Source of the DNA: Cerasibacillus sp036516575
Lineage (GTDB): Bacteria > Bacillota > Bacilli > Bacillales > Amphibacillaceae
NCBI RefSeq assembly: GCF_036516575.1
Contig: NZ_DATBTY010000024.1
Coordinates: 60,997-124,996, forward strand
DNA length: 64,000 bases
Reading direction: 5' to 3'
A model generated the notes under the pieces. It did no database searches. It was not told the DNA's origin and saw only the letters and a list, made by a program, of their open reading frames with translations. Positions within the stretch are counted from its first letter, which is position 1. Every line of letters begins with the position of its first letter. The translations under genes were made by a program, and so were the position numbers. Positions 52,051 to 60,762 of this stretch are shown here, piece by piece.

Positions 52051-53307
52051 ATGGTAAAATTAAGAGAGCCAATACCTGTATCAGAAGCGATTGAGCGTGT
52101 ATTAGAACATGTGACACCTTTAGAGGAAGAAAAGGTAGACCTTGATAAGGCGTATGGTCGTGTTTTAAGTAAGCCAATCATTGCCACACATCATGTACCA
52201 CCTTTCGACCGTTCGGCATATGACGGTTATGCGATTCGAGCACAAGATTCTTCTCAAGCTTCACTACAACACCCCGTGTCATTTCGTGTCATTGGAGAAA
52301 TCGGCGCAGGACATATTGGAGATCAACCAATCGGAGAAAATGAAGCCTATCGGATTATGACAGGCGCCCTTTTACCTGATTCAGCAGACGCCATTGTCAT
52401 GCTTGAAAATACGATTGAAACATCTGAAGGATTCCAAATCATGAAGCCTTTAAAAGCCGGAGATAATGTATCCTTTAAAGGAGAGGATGCTAAGGAAGGC
52501 GAAGTATTAATTGAAGCAGGGACGAAGATTCACCCTGGAACAATCGCACTACTAGCAACATTTGGTTATGCTGAAGTGAAAGTTGCTAAACAACCTGTTG
52601 CAGGCATTCTTGCTACCGGGACAGAATTATTAGATGTAACCGATCCATTAGAACCTGGTAAAATACGCAACTCTAATGGCCCCATGATAAAGGCCCAATT
52701 AGACCGCATGGGGATTGAAAGTAAGTCATATGGGATGATGGAAGATGATCTGGATGCATGTGTCCGTATTGTGGAAAAAGCACTAGAAGAGACAGACTTC
52801 CTTATCACAACGGGTGGTGTGTCTGTAGGTGATTATGACTATTTACCAGCGATTTATGAACGAATCGGTGCAAAAGTTTTGTTTGATAAAGTGATGATGC
52901 GACCTGGAAGTGTGACAACGGTTGCTCTGTTAGATGATAAACTATTATTCGGTCTATCGGGAAATCCGTCTGCTTGTTTCACAGGATTTGAATTATATAC
53001 TCGTCCAGCCATTCAACGTCTGATGGGAAGTACGGAACTGTTTTTGCCACATATGCATGCGACATTAGGAGAAGACTTTACAAAAACGAATCCATTTACG
53101 CGCTTTATTCGCGGAATATGGGAAATGACGGATGAAGGCGTTATGGCGAGACCAGCTGGTTTTAATAAATCGAATGCGGTCTCTTCAATTGCACGTGGGA
53201 ATTGTCTCATCGTCTTACCGAGCGGTTCAGAAGGATATACGAAAGGTTGCCGAGTTGATATCTTGCTCTTAGGTTCTGAACAAGGAGAGAGTGTGTGGCG
53301 ACTATGA
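52051..53307 (+). CDS. moeA: Molybdopterin molybdenumtransferase MoeA
   Basis: A 418-residue enzyme that inserts molybdate into adenylated molybdopterin. Family landmarks are HHVPPFDRSAYDGYAIRA near 48-65, RIMTGALLPDSADAIVMLE near 105-125, the MoCF-type TGTELLDVTDPLEPGKIRNSNGPMIKAQL near 190-215, TTGGVSVGDYDYLP near 250-265 and GLSGNPSACFTGFELYTRP near 305-320. AAGGGGG precedes the ATG. It overlaps mobB by 13 bases. All expected domains (I to IV) are present. Confidence 0.94.
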   Translation: MVKLREPIPVSEAIERVLEHVTPLEEEKVDLDKAYGRVLSKPIIATHHVPPFDRSAYDGYAIRAQDSSQASLQHPVSFRVIGEIGAGHIGDQPIGENEAYRIMTGALLPDSADAIVMLENTIETSEGFQIMKPLKAGDNVSFKGEDAKEGEVLIEAGTKIHPGTIALLATFGYAEVKVAKQPVAGILATGTELLDVTDPLEPGKIRNSNGPMIKAQLDRMGIESKSYGMMEDDLDACVRIVEKALEETDFLITTGGVSVGDYDYLPAIYERIGAKVLFDKVMMRPGSVTTVALLDDKLLFGLSGNPSACFTGFELYTRPAIQRLMGSTELFLPHMHATLGEDFTKTNPFTRFIRGIWEMTDEGVMARPAGFNKSNAVSSIARGNCLIVLPSGSEGYTKGCRVDILLLGSEQGESVWRL

Positions 53308-53810
53308 AAACATTACATGTCGTAGGCTTTAAAAATAGCGGTAAAACGACATTAGTTTCGCGTTGGGTACGTCTCTTGAAACAGAATGGTTATTCTGTTT
53401 CGGTTATCAAACAACATGGACATCATGGCAAACACGGTAAACTCAAAATGCCAGATGCTAACACAGATTCGATGAAGTTTTTTAATAATGGGGCTGATTT
53501 ATCGATTGTTTCTGGTGGCGGGGCTGTACAAATGATGTTAAATGAGTCACCTGATTTTCAGCGCTTAAAACAACTAGCTACCATTGACAGACCTGATGTA
53601 TTATTAATTGAAGGTTTTAAAGAAGAAATGGGTCCTAAAGTTGTTTTAGTGAAAGAAGCAGCTGACTGGGAGACGCTAAAACAATTACAGACAATAGAAT
53701 TAGTTGTCGGTTTATCACATGAAACAATACCTTTTACACAAATCTCCTCGCGAAATAACGAGGAAGAGTTGGATCAATGGTTGTTAAGTTGGATGGGAGT
53801 GGAACGTTAA
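53295..53810 (+). CDS. mobB: Molybdopterin-guanine dinucleotide biosynthesis protein MobB
   Basis: A 171-residue GTP-binding adaptor with Walker A GFKNSGKTTLV near residue 11-21, followed by VIKQHGHHGK, DTDSMKFFNNGA-like text and LLIEGFKEEMGPKVVLVK near 105-120. It helps form the MGD form of the cofactor used by NarG. I take the GTG at 53295, seven bases after AAGGAG; an ATG three codons later is possible. No mobA is visible in this window, so the nucleotide transferase must be elsewhere. The stop codon overlaps the moaE start. Confidence 0.9.
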   Translation: MATMKTLHVVGFKNSGKTTLVSRWVRLLKQNGYSVSVIKQHGHHGKHGKLKMPDANTDSMKFFNNGADLSIVSGGGAVQMMLNESPDFQRLKQLATIDRPDVLLIEGFKEEMGPKVVLVKEAADWETLKQLQTIELVVGLSHETIPFTQISSRNNEEELDQWLLSWMGVER

Positions 53811-54262
53811 TGAAAAAGCCATTTGAAATTGTAACAGAGCCAATTGATGTTCAACCGTATATTGATTATGTTCTTCATCCACATCAAGGTGCTGTTACAG
53901 TCTTTACTGGTCACGTACGTGAGTGGACACATGGTGTTCGTACATTATATTTATCGTATGAAGCGTATGTGCCAATGGCAGAGAAAAAAATGGCCGAAAT
54001 TGGCGCCGAAATGGAGAAAAAATGGCCTGGCATTAAAGTGGCAATCGTCCATCGCATTGGAGAATTACACATATCTGATATAGCAGTTCTTATCGCCGTG
54101 TCATCTCCACACCGTAAAGCAGCATATGAAGCTAACGAATATGCTATTGACCGTATTAAAGAAGTTGTACCGATTTGGAAAAAAGAAATATGGGAAACCG
54201 GTGAACAATGGATTGGCGCTCAGAAAAAATATCCCGAACAAGGAGAGGTAAAAAATGATTAA
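53810..54262 (+). CDS. moaE: Molybdopterin synthase large subunit MoaE
   Basis: A 150-residue protein with MoaE motifs: GAVTVFTGHVREWTHGVRTLYLSYEAYVPMAEKKM near 30-65, IVHRIGELHISDIAVLIAVSSPHRKAAYEA near 85-115, and the catalytic lysine region VPIWKKEIWETGEQWIG near 125-140. With MoaD it converts cPMP to molybdopterin. The ATG at 53810 shares bases with the mobB stop; the frame is open upstream within mobB but has no ribosome site there. It overlaps moaD by 8 bases. Confidence 0.94.
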   Translation: MKKPFEIVTEPIDVQPYIDYVLHPHQGAVTVFTGHVREWTHGVRTLYLSYEAYVPMAEKKMAEIGAEMEKKWPGIKVAIVHRIGELHISDIAVLIAVSSPHRKAAYEANEYAIDRIKEVVPIWKKEIWETGEQWIGAQKKYPEQGEVKND

Positions 54263-54488
54263 AGTCATTTATTTTGCTGTTGCTAGGGAAATGGTAGGAA
54301 AAGGCGAAGAGACGTTAAAGGTAGAGAACTTAAAAGTGAAACAATTACTTGAATGGATTGAATCATCTTACCCAGCATTTGATCAAACAGGTATGCAAGT
54401 AGCAATCAATGAAGAGTATGCGATGTTAGATGATATTGTTAAATCTGGGGATGTCTGTGCCATCATTCCACCAGTTAGTGGCGGTTAA
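54255..54488 (+). CDS. moaD: Molybdopterin synthase sulphur carrier subunit MoaD
   Basis: A 77-residue ubiquitin-like protein ending in the obligatory Gly-Gly (PPVSGG), which is adenylated by MoeB and then thiocarboxylated. The start MIKVIYFAVAREMVGKGEE and the CAIIPPVSGG end are typical. GGAGAGG precedes the ATG, which lies inside moaE; its stop shares a base with an upstream possible moaA start. Confidence 0.94.
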   Translation: MIKVIYFAVAREMVGKGEETLKVENLKVKQLLEWIESSYPAFDQTGMQVAINEEYAMLDDIVKSGDVCAIIPPVSGG

Positions 54489-54526
54489 TGAAATATGGAT
54501 TTAATGATAAGAAAGGGGTGGAAACG

Positions 54527-55534
54527 ATGGAAGCGATTGTCGATAAATTAGGGCGTCCGATTCACGATCTTCGTATATCAGTTACGGATCGTTGTAATTT
54601 TCGTTGTACGTACTGTATGCCTAAAGAAATATTCGGAGATGATTACGCCTTCATGCCAAAGGATGAATTATTATCATTTACCGAAATCGAGCGCCTTGCA
54701 CGTATTTTTGCATCTCTTGGCGTGAAGAAACTTCGTCTAACTGGTGGAGAACCGTTACTCCGTCAGCATTTACCAGAACTAATCAGCCGATTACATGATA
54801 TTCCTGGTATTGAAGATATCGGATTGACGACAAATGGATTATTATTGAAGCGTCATGGGAAAGCACTGTATGAAGCGGGATTACGGCGCTTAAATATGAG
54901 TTTAGATGCATTAGATCCTGAATTATTTGGTAGAATCAATGGCCGTGGGATTAAACCAGATCTTATTTTAAGTAATATTGATTTTGCTAAACAGATTGGC
55001 TTTACTATAAAGGTGAACATGGTTGTTGAAAAAGGTGTAAATGAAGCGGAAATTATTCCAATGGCACAATATTTCAAAGAGCGTGGGATAACATTAAGAT
55101 TTATTGAATTTATGGATGTTGGCAATGATAACGGCTGGTGTTTTGATAAGGTCGTGACGAAAAAAGAAATCTACAATAAATTGACGGAGCATTTTTCCTT
55201 AGAGCCTGTAGACCCCGATTATTTTGGAGAAGTGGCTAAACGTTACCGTTATACAGATAATGGTGCTGAAGTTGGCTTTATTACATCGGTTTCAGAGTCA
55301 TTTTGTTCGAGCTGTACGAGAGCACGACTATCATCTGATGGTAAATTGTATACGTGTTTATTTGCTAATAGTGGTTTTGATTTACGTCATCTACTTCGCT
55401 CTAGACTTTCAGATGATGCGATAAAAGAAAGAATCATTCAAGTATGGCAGAATAGACAAGATCGTTATTCTGATGAACGGACAGAACAGACAGCGAAACG
55501 TAAAAAAATAAATATGAGTTATATCGGCGGTTAA
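54527..55534 (+). CDS. moaA: GTP 3',8-cyclase MoaA (radical SAM)
   Basis: A 335-residue radical SAM enzyme catalysing the first step of Mo-cofactor synthesis. The SAM-cluster cysteines are Cys23, Cys27 and Cys30 in TDRCNFRCTYCMP; LRLTGGEPLLR is the SAM-binding GGE motif; the second 4Fe-4S cluster is FCSSCTRARLSSDGKLYTCLF-type (C-X2-C-X13-C) near 255-272. The C-terminus ends in GG as required. I choose the ATG at 54527, seven bases after AAAGGGGTGG, over one overlapping the moaD stop. Its partner moaC is not in the window. Last gene of the nitrate block, before a terminator. Confidence 0.95.
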   Translation: MEAIVDKLGRPIHDLRISVTDRCNFRCTYCMPKEIFGDDYAFMPKDELLSFTEIERLARIFASLGVKKLRLTGGEPLLRQHLPELISRLHDIPGIEDIGLTTNGLLLKRHGKALYEAGLRRLNMSLDALDPELFGRINGRGIKPDLILSNIDFAKQIGFTIKVNMVVEKGVNEAEIIPMAQYFKERGITLRFIEFMDVGNDNGWCFDKVVTKKEIYNKLTEHFSLEPVDPDYFGEVAKRYRYTDNGAEVGFITSVSESFCSSCTRARLSSDGKLYTCLFANSGFDLRHLLRSRLSDDAIKERIIQVWQNRQDRYSDERTEQTAKRKKINMSYIGG

Positions 55535-55572
55535 AAAAACTCCCCTTTTCATGGTTTGGGGAGTTTTTTTAT
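55533..55572. terminator. Bidirectional terminator between moaA and the AI-2E family gene
   Basis: AAAAAAACTCCCC pairs with GGGGAGTTTTTTT around a 12-base loop; T-runs occur on both strands. Confidence 0.9.
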
Positions 55573-56648
55573 ACTTCACGATTGGCAGCGATTTTAATTG
55601 CTTGTCTTCTTTCGTATATATTTTTAGCAACAGCTTTCAGAACGGCATATGTTGGAATGGCAAGTAAAACACCTAAGAATCCAGCAATGTTGCCAGCGGC
55701 CAATAATAACGCAATGACGGTCAATGGATGAATATCTAATGATCGGCCCATTATATTTGGTGTAATTAAGTTTGCATCAGTTTGTTGGGCAATGAGTGTA
55801 ATTAAAGATACCCAAATGACCATCGATGGCTCTTGTAGAAACCCGATAACAAGAGCAGGCACAAAGGCAATCCATGGTCCAATAAATGGAATAACATTCA
55901 TGAAAAAAGCAAAAATCGCTAGTAACAGAGCGTATTTGAGACCTATAATAGAATAGCCAATGAATAACATAATTGATAAAAGAGAACTGATTAAGATTTG
56001 CCCTTGGATATATGTTTTAAGAACGGTATCGATATCATCCACTGTTTTTTGTACCCAGTTTTTTGTATCGCCACTGAAAAACTTAAGGATAAGTGGTTTA
56101 AATTTTTCATGATCCTTTAACATATAAATAAGGAAAAAAGGAACAAGAATTAAAATAAATGTCGCTTGTATCAGTGATTGAAAGAGTTGAATCATCCACT
56201 TTCCAAAATCAAACGCAAGAATATGTAAAGAATTAAGTTTTTCATTAATTGTTTCTTGGATACTCTCTGGCAATTCACCTCGACGTTCTAAGAGGCGGTC
56301 AGCTAATTGATTTATTTCCGTTACGATGGCAGGGGTATTTTTAATTAAATGATCAACCTGCTTGGCCACAGGTGGCCCGATAATTGAAACTATAAACCAT
56401 ATGCCAATAACCAAAATTAACAGGATAATTGAAATACTGCCCCATCGTGGTACCTTGCGATTTTCTAGAATGGTTTGTAAAGGGACAGATATATAGAAGA
56501 AGATTCCCGCTATTAATAATGGAACGAAGATGGCTTTTGCGATAATGAGTAGTGGTGACAGAATCCACTTAACCTCTGTAAAGTATTTAATGATGAGTAG
56601 GCTCAGTAATACACCTACGGCAACTTGAAACCAAAGCTTTCGTGTCAT
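55569..56648 (-). CDS. AI-2E family transporter (TqsA/YtvI-type membrane protein)
   Basis: A 359-residue protein with seven or eight TM helices of the PF01594 family. Typical features are the paired N-terminal helices, a soluble stretch at about 110-160 (AIVTEINQLADRLLERRGELPE), PFFLIYMLKDHEKFKP near 190-205 and FFMNVIPFIGPWIAFVPALVIGF near 265-290. Members include AI-2 exporters and Na+(Li+)/H+ antiporters, so the substrate cannot be assigned. The ATG at 56648 follows GGAGGGTGTGTG; the frame continues upstream without support. It is a single gene convergent with moaA. Confidence 0.85.
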   Translation of the reverse strand: MTRKLWFQVAVGVLLSLLIIKYFTEVKWILSPLLIIAKAIFVPLLIAGIFFYISVPLQTILENRKVPRWGSISIILLILVIGIWFIVSIIGPPVAKQVDHLIKNTPAIVTEINQLADRLLERRGELPESIQETINEKLNSLHILAFDFGKWMIQLFQSLIQATFILILVPFFLIYMLKDHEKFKPLILKFFSGDTKNWVQKTVDDIDTVLKTYIQGQILISSLLSIMLFIGYSIIGLKYALLLAIFAFFMNVIPFIGPWIAFVPALVIGFLQEPSMVIWVSLITLIAQQTDANLITPNIMGRSLDIHPLTVIALLLAAGNIAGFLGVLLAIPTYAVLKAVAKNIYERRQAIKIAANREV

Positions 56649-56847
56649 CACACACCCTCCATTTCTTAGCATCATCCTTAGTATACGCTTCAGAAAGAAG
56701 GCTGTCGACAAAATTTATAATAAATACGGGGCTGGTACAAGTATTTTATCAAAGAAAAATCCAAACCAAGATCATATATACCGCTTCGGAAAGATACTTC
56801 GATTTTACTCGGCGGCTGGTGAGCTCCAACGCACAGGACATGGTAGT

Positions 56848-56884
56848 GTCGATGACGTCACAGGACGTGACGATTGTCATCGAC
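56848..56884. repeat. Nested inverted repeat
   Basis: GTCGATGAC at the left pairs with GTCATCGAC at the right (9 bp), enclosing GTCAC / GTGAC (5 bp). There is no T-run, so it is not a standard terminator. Confidence 0.6.
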
Positions 56885-56904
56885 CTCGTGCTAACGCATG
56901 CAAC

Positions 56905-57268
56905 ACAGCCTCTCGCGGTTGAAAAGCCTAACGAGACAACGCATTGAAGCCCCAATGCAGCCTCTCGTGGTTGAAAATCCTGATGAGACAGCGCATTGAA
57001 GCCTCAATGCAGCCTCTCGCGGTTGAAAATCCTGATGAGACACCGCATTGAAGTTTCAATGCAGCCTCTCGCGGTTGAAAATCCTGACGAGACAGCGCAT
57101 TGAAGCCTCAATGCAGCCTCTCGCCGTTGAAAATCCTGACGAGACAGCGCATTGGAGGTTCAACACAGCCTCTCGCGGTTGAAAATCCTGATGAGACAAC
57201 GCATTGAAGTTTCAATGCAGCCTCTCGCGGTTGAAAATCCTGACGAGACACCGCATTGAAGAGTAAAT
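56905..57268. repeat. Tandem array of seven 52-bp units
   Basis: The unit runs GCAGCCTCTCGCGGTTGA, AAATCCTGACGAGAC, then GCGCATTGAAGCCTCAAT, head to tail with no spacers. Each unit can form two hairpins: TCTCG with CGAGA, and GCATTGA with TCAATGC across the unit boundary. Changes such as AAGCCT versus AAGTTT keep the second stem pairing or lengthen it. Confidence 0.9.
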
Positions 57269-57374
57269 GCATGTCATCATGAGCATCTCTTCCTGTAAGC
57301 ACTGCGCTTTTTGTAATAATGAAAGTTCAACGCGTATTGCTCTTTTCAGTTATGTGCTAACGCACTCTGGGGTC

Positions 57375-57530
57375 TCACCGATACTCTTTTTCCCGCGACG
57401 GACAGGACACCCTAGTTGCGCGGATGGGATCTTTTCCTTGAGTTCGCATGGAGTAAAGTGCTCTACCCAACAGACCCCAGGACGTGGCCGTACTTAGCCG
57501 ACGAGGAGTCTGTGTATGTCAACTGCTTTG
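57375..57530. repeat. Degraded dispersed repeat
   Basis: Contains ACGGACAGGACACC, CAGGACGTGGCCGTACTTAGCC and GTGTATGTCAACTGC. The last is the exact reverse complement of the left end of the repeat at 35651, and the CAGGACGTGGC...TTAGCC text recurs at 63350-63460. Confidence 0.6.
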
Positions 57531-57634
57531 GAGCGCTTCTCCAATTAGACTGTTTTTGACAACAGACAACTTTTTTACAATTTGTAAAATCTTCACTTAT
57601 GAGCACTACAAATTATAAAGTCACTCACATCCTG

Positions 57635-58615
57635 CTATAGTGCTTCTTTCCATGCGGGATGCTCTTCTTTAAACCAAAACTTTTTGGAAACACGACTATA
57701 GTATGTGATGCTTTGCTGCTGAACGATAAAGGCTAATGTGACAATTAGTGCTGCTTCAGCACCAAAAGTAGTAGCAGCTAATCCAATTGAAATAGATAGA
57801 TTACGTAAAACGGTCCCATTGACAAGGGCAATGCCATCTTCACGATTAAGCCATTTTACCGCAATGGTTGTACTAATTAAATAGTTTATGCCGTAAAAAA
57901 GGATTAAGACGACCAGAGCGATTAATATAAGTTCTAAATTCGATACAATCATCTTGGCTCGCATACTAATACTCACAAAAACAACATAAAGCATCCCCCA
58001 AACACTTAATGGTGCAAAATTTGGTTTAATATGTTTTTTAAAATACTGCACCGACGTTTTCCTTAGAATTAGCTTATACGTTATTTGTCCTAGAATCATT
58101 GGGACAAATACAATTAATAAGATGGTTCGTACGGTCGCCCATATATTAATATCAATAAATTGACCGACCATGATTAATAGATACCATGGAGCTAATAAAG
58201 AACCTAAAAGTAGTCCGAAAATTGTTAGCTTTACTGCGAGTGTCACATTTCCACGCTGTAACATCGTCCACGAAATCGTCATACCACTCGTTGGAAGCAG
58301 AGCAGATAATGCAAGACCAGCAAACATAATTGGCCTCTCTTTCAGAAATGTCACCCCAATTCCGTAAGCAACCAGTGGGATGACGATAAAATTAATGATA
58401 ATGGATATGATAAGCGTTCGTGATCCTTTTAATGATTTAAGTTCATTGAAATCAAGTCCAACCATTGTTGCATAAATCATAACCATTGTCGCTATTAAAA
58501 TCGTCGGCCTTAAAAATGATGTGTCGACAAGAGTCCCAATGATAAACCCTAATACTAATATAATCGGAACACTTAGTATCAGATGCTTTTGTGGAAAACG
58601 ATAAAACTTTTTCAC
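57635..58615 (-). CDS. Bile acid:sodium symporter / arsenite permease superfamily protein
   Basis: A 326-residue membrane protein with about ten TM helices, of the SBF/ACR3-like (BART) superfamily. Characteristic text includes MIYATMVGLDFNELKSLKG near 45-63, LSALLPTSGMTISWTMLQRGNVTLAVKLTIFG near 103-135 with the broken-helix glycine/proline region, and NGTVLRNLSISIGLAATTFG near 265-285. I do not see the catalytic cysteine pattern of true ACR3 arsenite pumps, so substrate is open (an organic anion or arsenite). The start is a GTG at 58615 after AAGGGGGATATTTA. It is a single gene divergent from cwlD. Confidence 0.82.
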   Translation of the reverse strand: MKKFYRFPQKHLILSVPIILVLGFIIGTLVDTSFLRPTILIATMVMIYATMVGLDFNELKSLKGSRTLIISIIINFIVIPLVAYGIGVTFLKERPIMFAGLALSALLPTSGMTISWTMLQRGNVTLAVKLTIFGLLLGSLLAPWYLLIMVGQFIDINIWATVRTILLIVFVPMILGQITYKLILRKTSVQYFKKHIKPNFAPLSVWGMLYVVFVSISMRAKMIVSNLELILIALVVLILFYGINYLISTTIAVKWLNREDGIALVNGTVLRNLSISIGLAATTFGAEAALIVTLAFIVQQQSITYYSRVSKKFWFKEEHPAWKEAL

Positions 58616-58789
58616 TAAATATCCCCCTTGTTATATTCCTTAATACCCCATCATGTATATAAGTGACATTAAAGCCTACAAGATGTTAACTGTCAAACAA
58701 ACTGCTTTTGTTATGAGACATGCTGTCATAAGTCTTGTCTTTAACCCATAAACTAACAACAGAGTAGATTTGTTAGGGAGCGTTGTATA

Positions 58790-59509
58790 ATGAAGCGATG
58801 GATGAAACGTCTAGTTTGGATATTTGGCCTCATATTACTTATTTATTTGATTCGTTATCCACTCCAGCCATTAAATTCGATGTGGAAAACATGGTCATTG
58901 CCCCTTACAGGTAAGAAGATTGTCTTAGACGCGGGTCATGGTGGTCCGGATGGTGGAGCAGAGGGAAGAGATGGGACAAAAGAAAAGGACATTACACTAC
59001 AGGTTGTGAAACAGCTTCGAGATTATTTACAACAGGCGGGTGCCCTCGTCTATTTAACAAGAGAGACAGATGAGGATCTTGCTGATTCAAATCTTAAGGG
59101 TTTATCAAGGCGGAAGTCACAAGATATAAGGCGACGTTTAGCGATGATTCATGATAAAAACGCTGATTTTTTCCTTACGATACATTTAAATGCGATGCCA
59201 TCTGGTAAATGGCGAGGTGCCCAAACATTTTATTATCCCAAGTATGAAGAAAGCGGTCATTTGGCAAAAATGATTCAAGAAGAAATCATTCAAAATTTGC
59301 AAAACACGAATCGACAAGTGTTAACAATTAATAGCGTCTATTTATTGAAAGAAGCTGAAATACCCGGAGCTTTAGTGGAAATTGGCTTTTTGTCAAATGA
59401 GGATGAACGCGAATTACTTAAACAAGAAGAATATCAATTGCAAATGGCTAACAGTATATATGAAGGGATCTTACGATTTGTAACAGAAGAGGTAGAAGAA
59501 GAGGACTGA
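58790..59509 (+). CDS. cwlD: Germination-specific N-acetylmuramoyl-L-alanine amidase CwlD
   Basis: A 239-residue amidase_3 protein. An N-terminal signal-anchor (residues 6-24) directs it out of the mother cell or forespore membrane. Zinc and catalytic residues are in VLDAGHGGPDGGAEG (His), EKDITL (Glu), FFLTIHLNAM (His) and GALVEIGFLSN (Glu). With PdaA, CwlD makes the muramic-delta-lactam of the spore cortex, needed for germination. The order cwlD-salA-gerD-kbaA-pdaB matches B. subtilis. GGGAGCG precedes the ATG. Confidence 0.94.
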   Translation: MKRWMKRLVWIFGLILLIYLIRYPLQPLNSMWKTWSLPLTGKKIVLDAGHGGPDGGAEGRDGTKEKDITLQVVKQLRDYLQQAGALVYLTRETDEDLADSNLKGLSRRKSQDIRRRLAMIHDKNADFFLTIHLNAMPSGKWRGAQTFYYPKYEESGHLAKMIQEEIIQNLQNTNRQVLTINSVYLLKEAEIPGALVEIGFLSNEDERELLKQEEYQLQMANSIYEGILRFVTEEVEEED

Positions 59510-59656
59510 GCACCACGTTTTTCCTATGATTCAAATCACTTAGATTTTATCTATTATATGTTATACTAACAGATGAATATGTTTTCGTGATTGATGAAAC
59601 ACACTCAATTTCTTTGAGCTAGTAAAAAATATATGTCAATAGGGAAGGTGTCTGTG

Positions 59657-60715
59657 GTGTTAACTAAAGAAGAGGTCCTTGAATTACTTAAACCGATAAA
59701 AGATCCGTTTTTACATAAAACGTTTGAAGAAACGAATGGAATCGTCGATGTTAATATAAAACAAGAACGCAATCATGTCAGTGTCAAGCTCGCGATTGGT
59801 AAAATAAATACTGGTGAGCAGATGCAGCTACAGCAAGAAGTCGTTGCTATTCTGAAAAGAAATGGCGCTAAAACAGTCGGTCTTCGCTTTGAACAGTTAC
59901 CAGATGACGTGATTCAAAAGTTTCAACCGACAGCTAATAAAGAGAAGGAAGCATCCTTACTCGGTGGCAGCCATGATACGAAGTTTATCTCGATTGCAAG
60001 TGGAAAGGGTGGCGTTGGGAAATCTACCGTCACGGTTAACCTTGCTGTTTCATTAATGCGCTTAGGTAAAAAAGTCGGGATTATTGATGCCGATATTTAT
60101 GGCTTTAGTGTGCCAGATATGATGGGAATTGATAAGCGTCCCGTTGTCCGTGGAAACAAAATTATTCCAGTGGAACGATTTGGTGTAAAAGTCATTTCAA
60201 TGGGCTTTTTTGTAGAAGATAACTCACCAATTATTTGGCGTGGACCAATGCTCGGTAAAATGTTGACAAGCTTTTTCACAGAGGTAGAGTGGGGAGAGTT
60301 AGATTACTTACTTCTAGACTTACCACCTGGCACTGGTGATATTGCCTTAGATGTTCATGAATTATTACCATCTAGCCGAGAGATTATCGTCACAATTCCA
60401 CACCCATCTGCCGCATTCGTTGCCGCACGTGCTGGACAAATGGCTCTTCAAACAGACCATGAAATTTTAGGTGTTGTGGAAAATATGGCTTATTATCAAA
60501 GCCAAAAAACAGGCGAAAAAGAATATGTCTTTGGCCAAGGCGGTGGAGATAAATTAGCGGAAGTTCTTAAAACGAAAGTGATTGGTCGTCTACCACTTAT
60601 GCAACCTTATGAAGAAGAAGATGTCTTTGCACCTTCTGTCTATCAAGAAGACCATCCACTTGGACAAGAATATCGCCGCATCGCCGCAAAAGTCATTGCA
60701 CAAATGGAAGACTAG
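59657..60715 (+). CDS. salA: Mrp/ApbC-family P-loop protein SalA
   Basis: A 352-residue protein. An N-terminal MIP18/DUF59-like domain (LTKEEVLELLKPIKDPF to about residue 85) is followed by a deviant Walker A ATPase (SIASGKGGVGKSTVTVNLA near 120), DADIYGFSVPDMMG, LLLDLPPGTGDIALDV and PHPSAAFVAARAGQMA. The CxxC that binds Fe-S in ApbC/Ind1 is missing: the equivalent stretch reads NMAYYQSQKTGEKEYVFGQGGG. That matches B. subtilis SalA, a regulator of exoprotease genes, better than a cluster scaffold. I favour the GTG at 59657 after AGGGAAGG; an ATG at 59633 lies before that site. Confidence 0.88.
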   Translation: MLTKEEVLELLKPIKDPFLHKTFEETNGIVDVNIKQERNHVSVKLAIGKINTGEQMQLQQEVVAILKRNGAKTVGLRFEQLPDDVIQKFQPTANKEKEASLLGGSHDTKFISIASGKGGVGKSTVTVNLAVSLMRLGKKVGIIDADIYGFSVPDMMGIDKRPVVRGNKIIPVERFGVKVISMGFFVEDNSPIIWRGPMLGKMLTSFFTEVEWGELDYLLLDLPPGTGDIALDVHELLPSSREIIVTIPHPSAAFVAARAGQMALQTDHEILGVVENMAYYQSQKTGEKEYVFGQGGGDKLAEVLKTKVIGRLPLMQPYEEEDVFAPSVYQEDHPLGQEYRRIAAKVIAQMED

Positions 60716-60720
60716 TATTT

Positions 60721-60762
60721 AAGCCATTTCTCTCATCATTGTTGAGAGAAATGGCTTTTCCT
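60721..60762. terminator. Terminator between convergent salA and gerD
   Basis: AAGCCATTTCTCTC pairs with GAGAGAAATGGCTT, followed by TTTCC; the minus strand also has a short T stretch. Confidence 0.82.

Larger units (their letters stand above)
56649..57634. other. Gene-less tract of about 1 kb
   Basis: No reading frame here looks real. The tract holds a nested hairpin (56848-56884), a tandem array (56905-57268) and a degraded dispersed repeat (about 57375-57530). Confidence 0.7.

Noticed and set aside
56905..57268. CRISPR array or coding repeat protein
   Set aside because: Units abut with no spacers, and 52 bp is not a multiple of three, so no frame persists across units.
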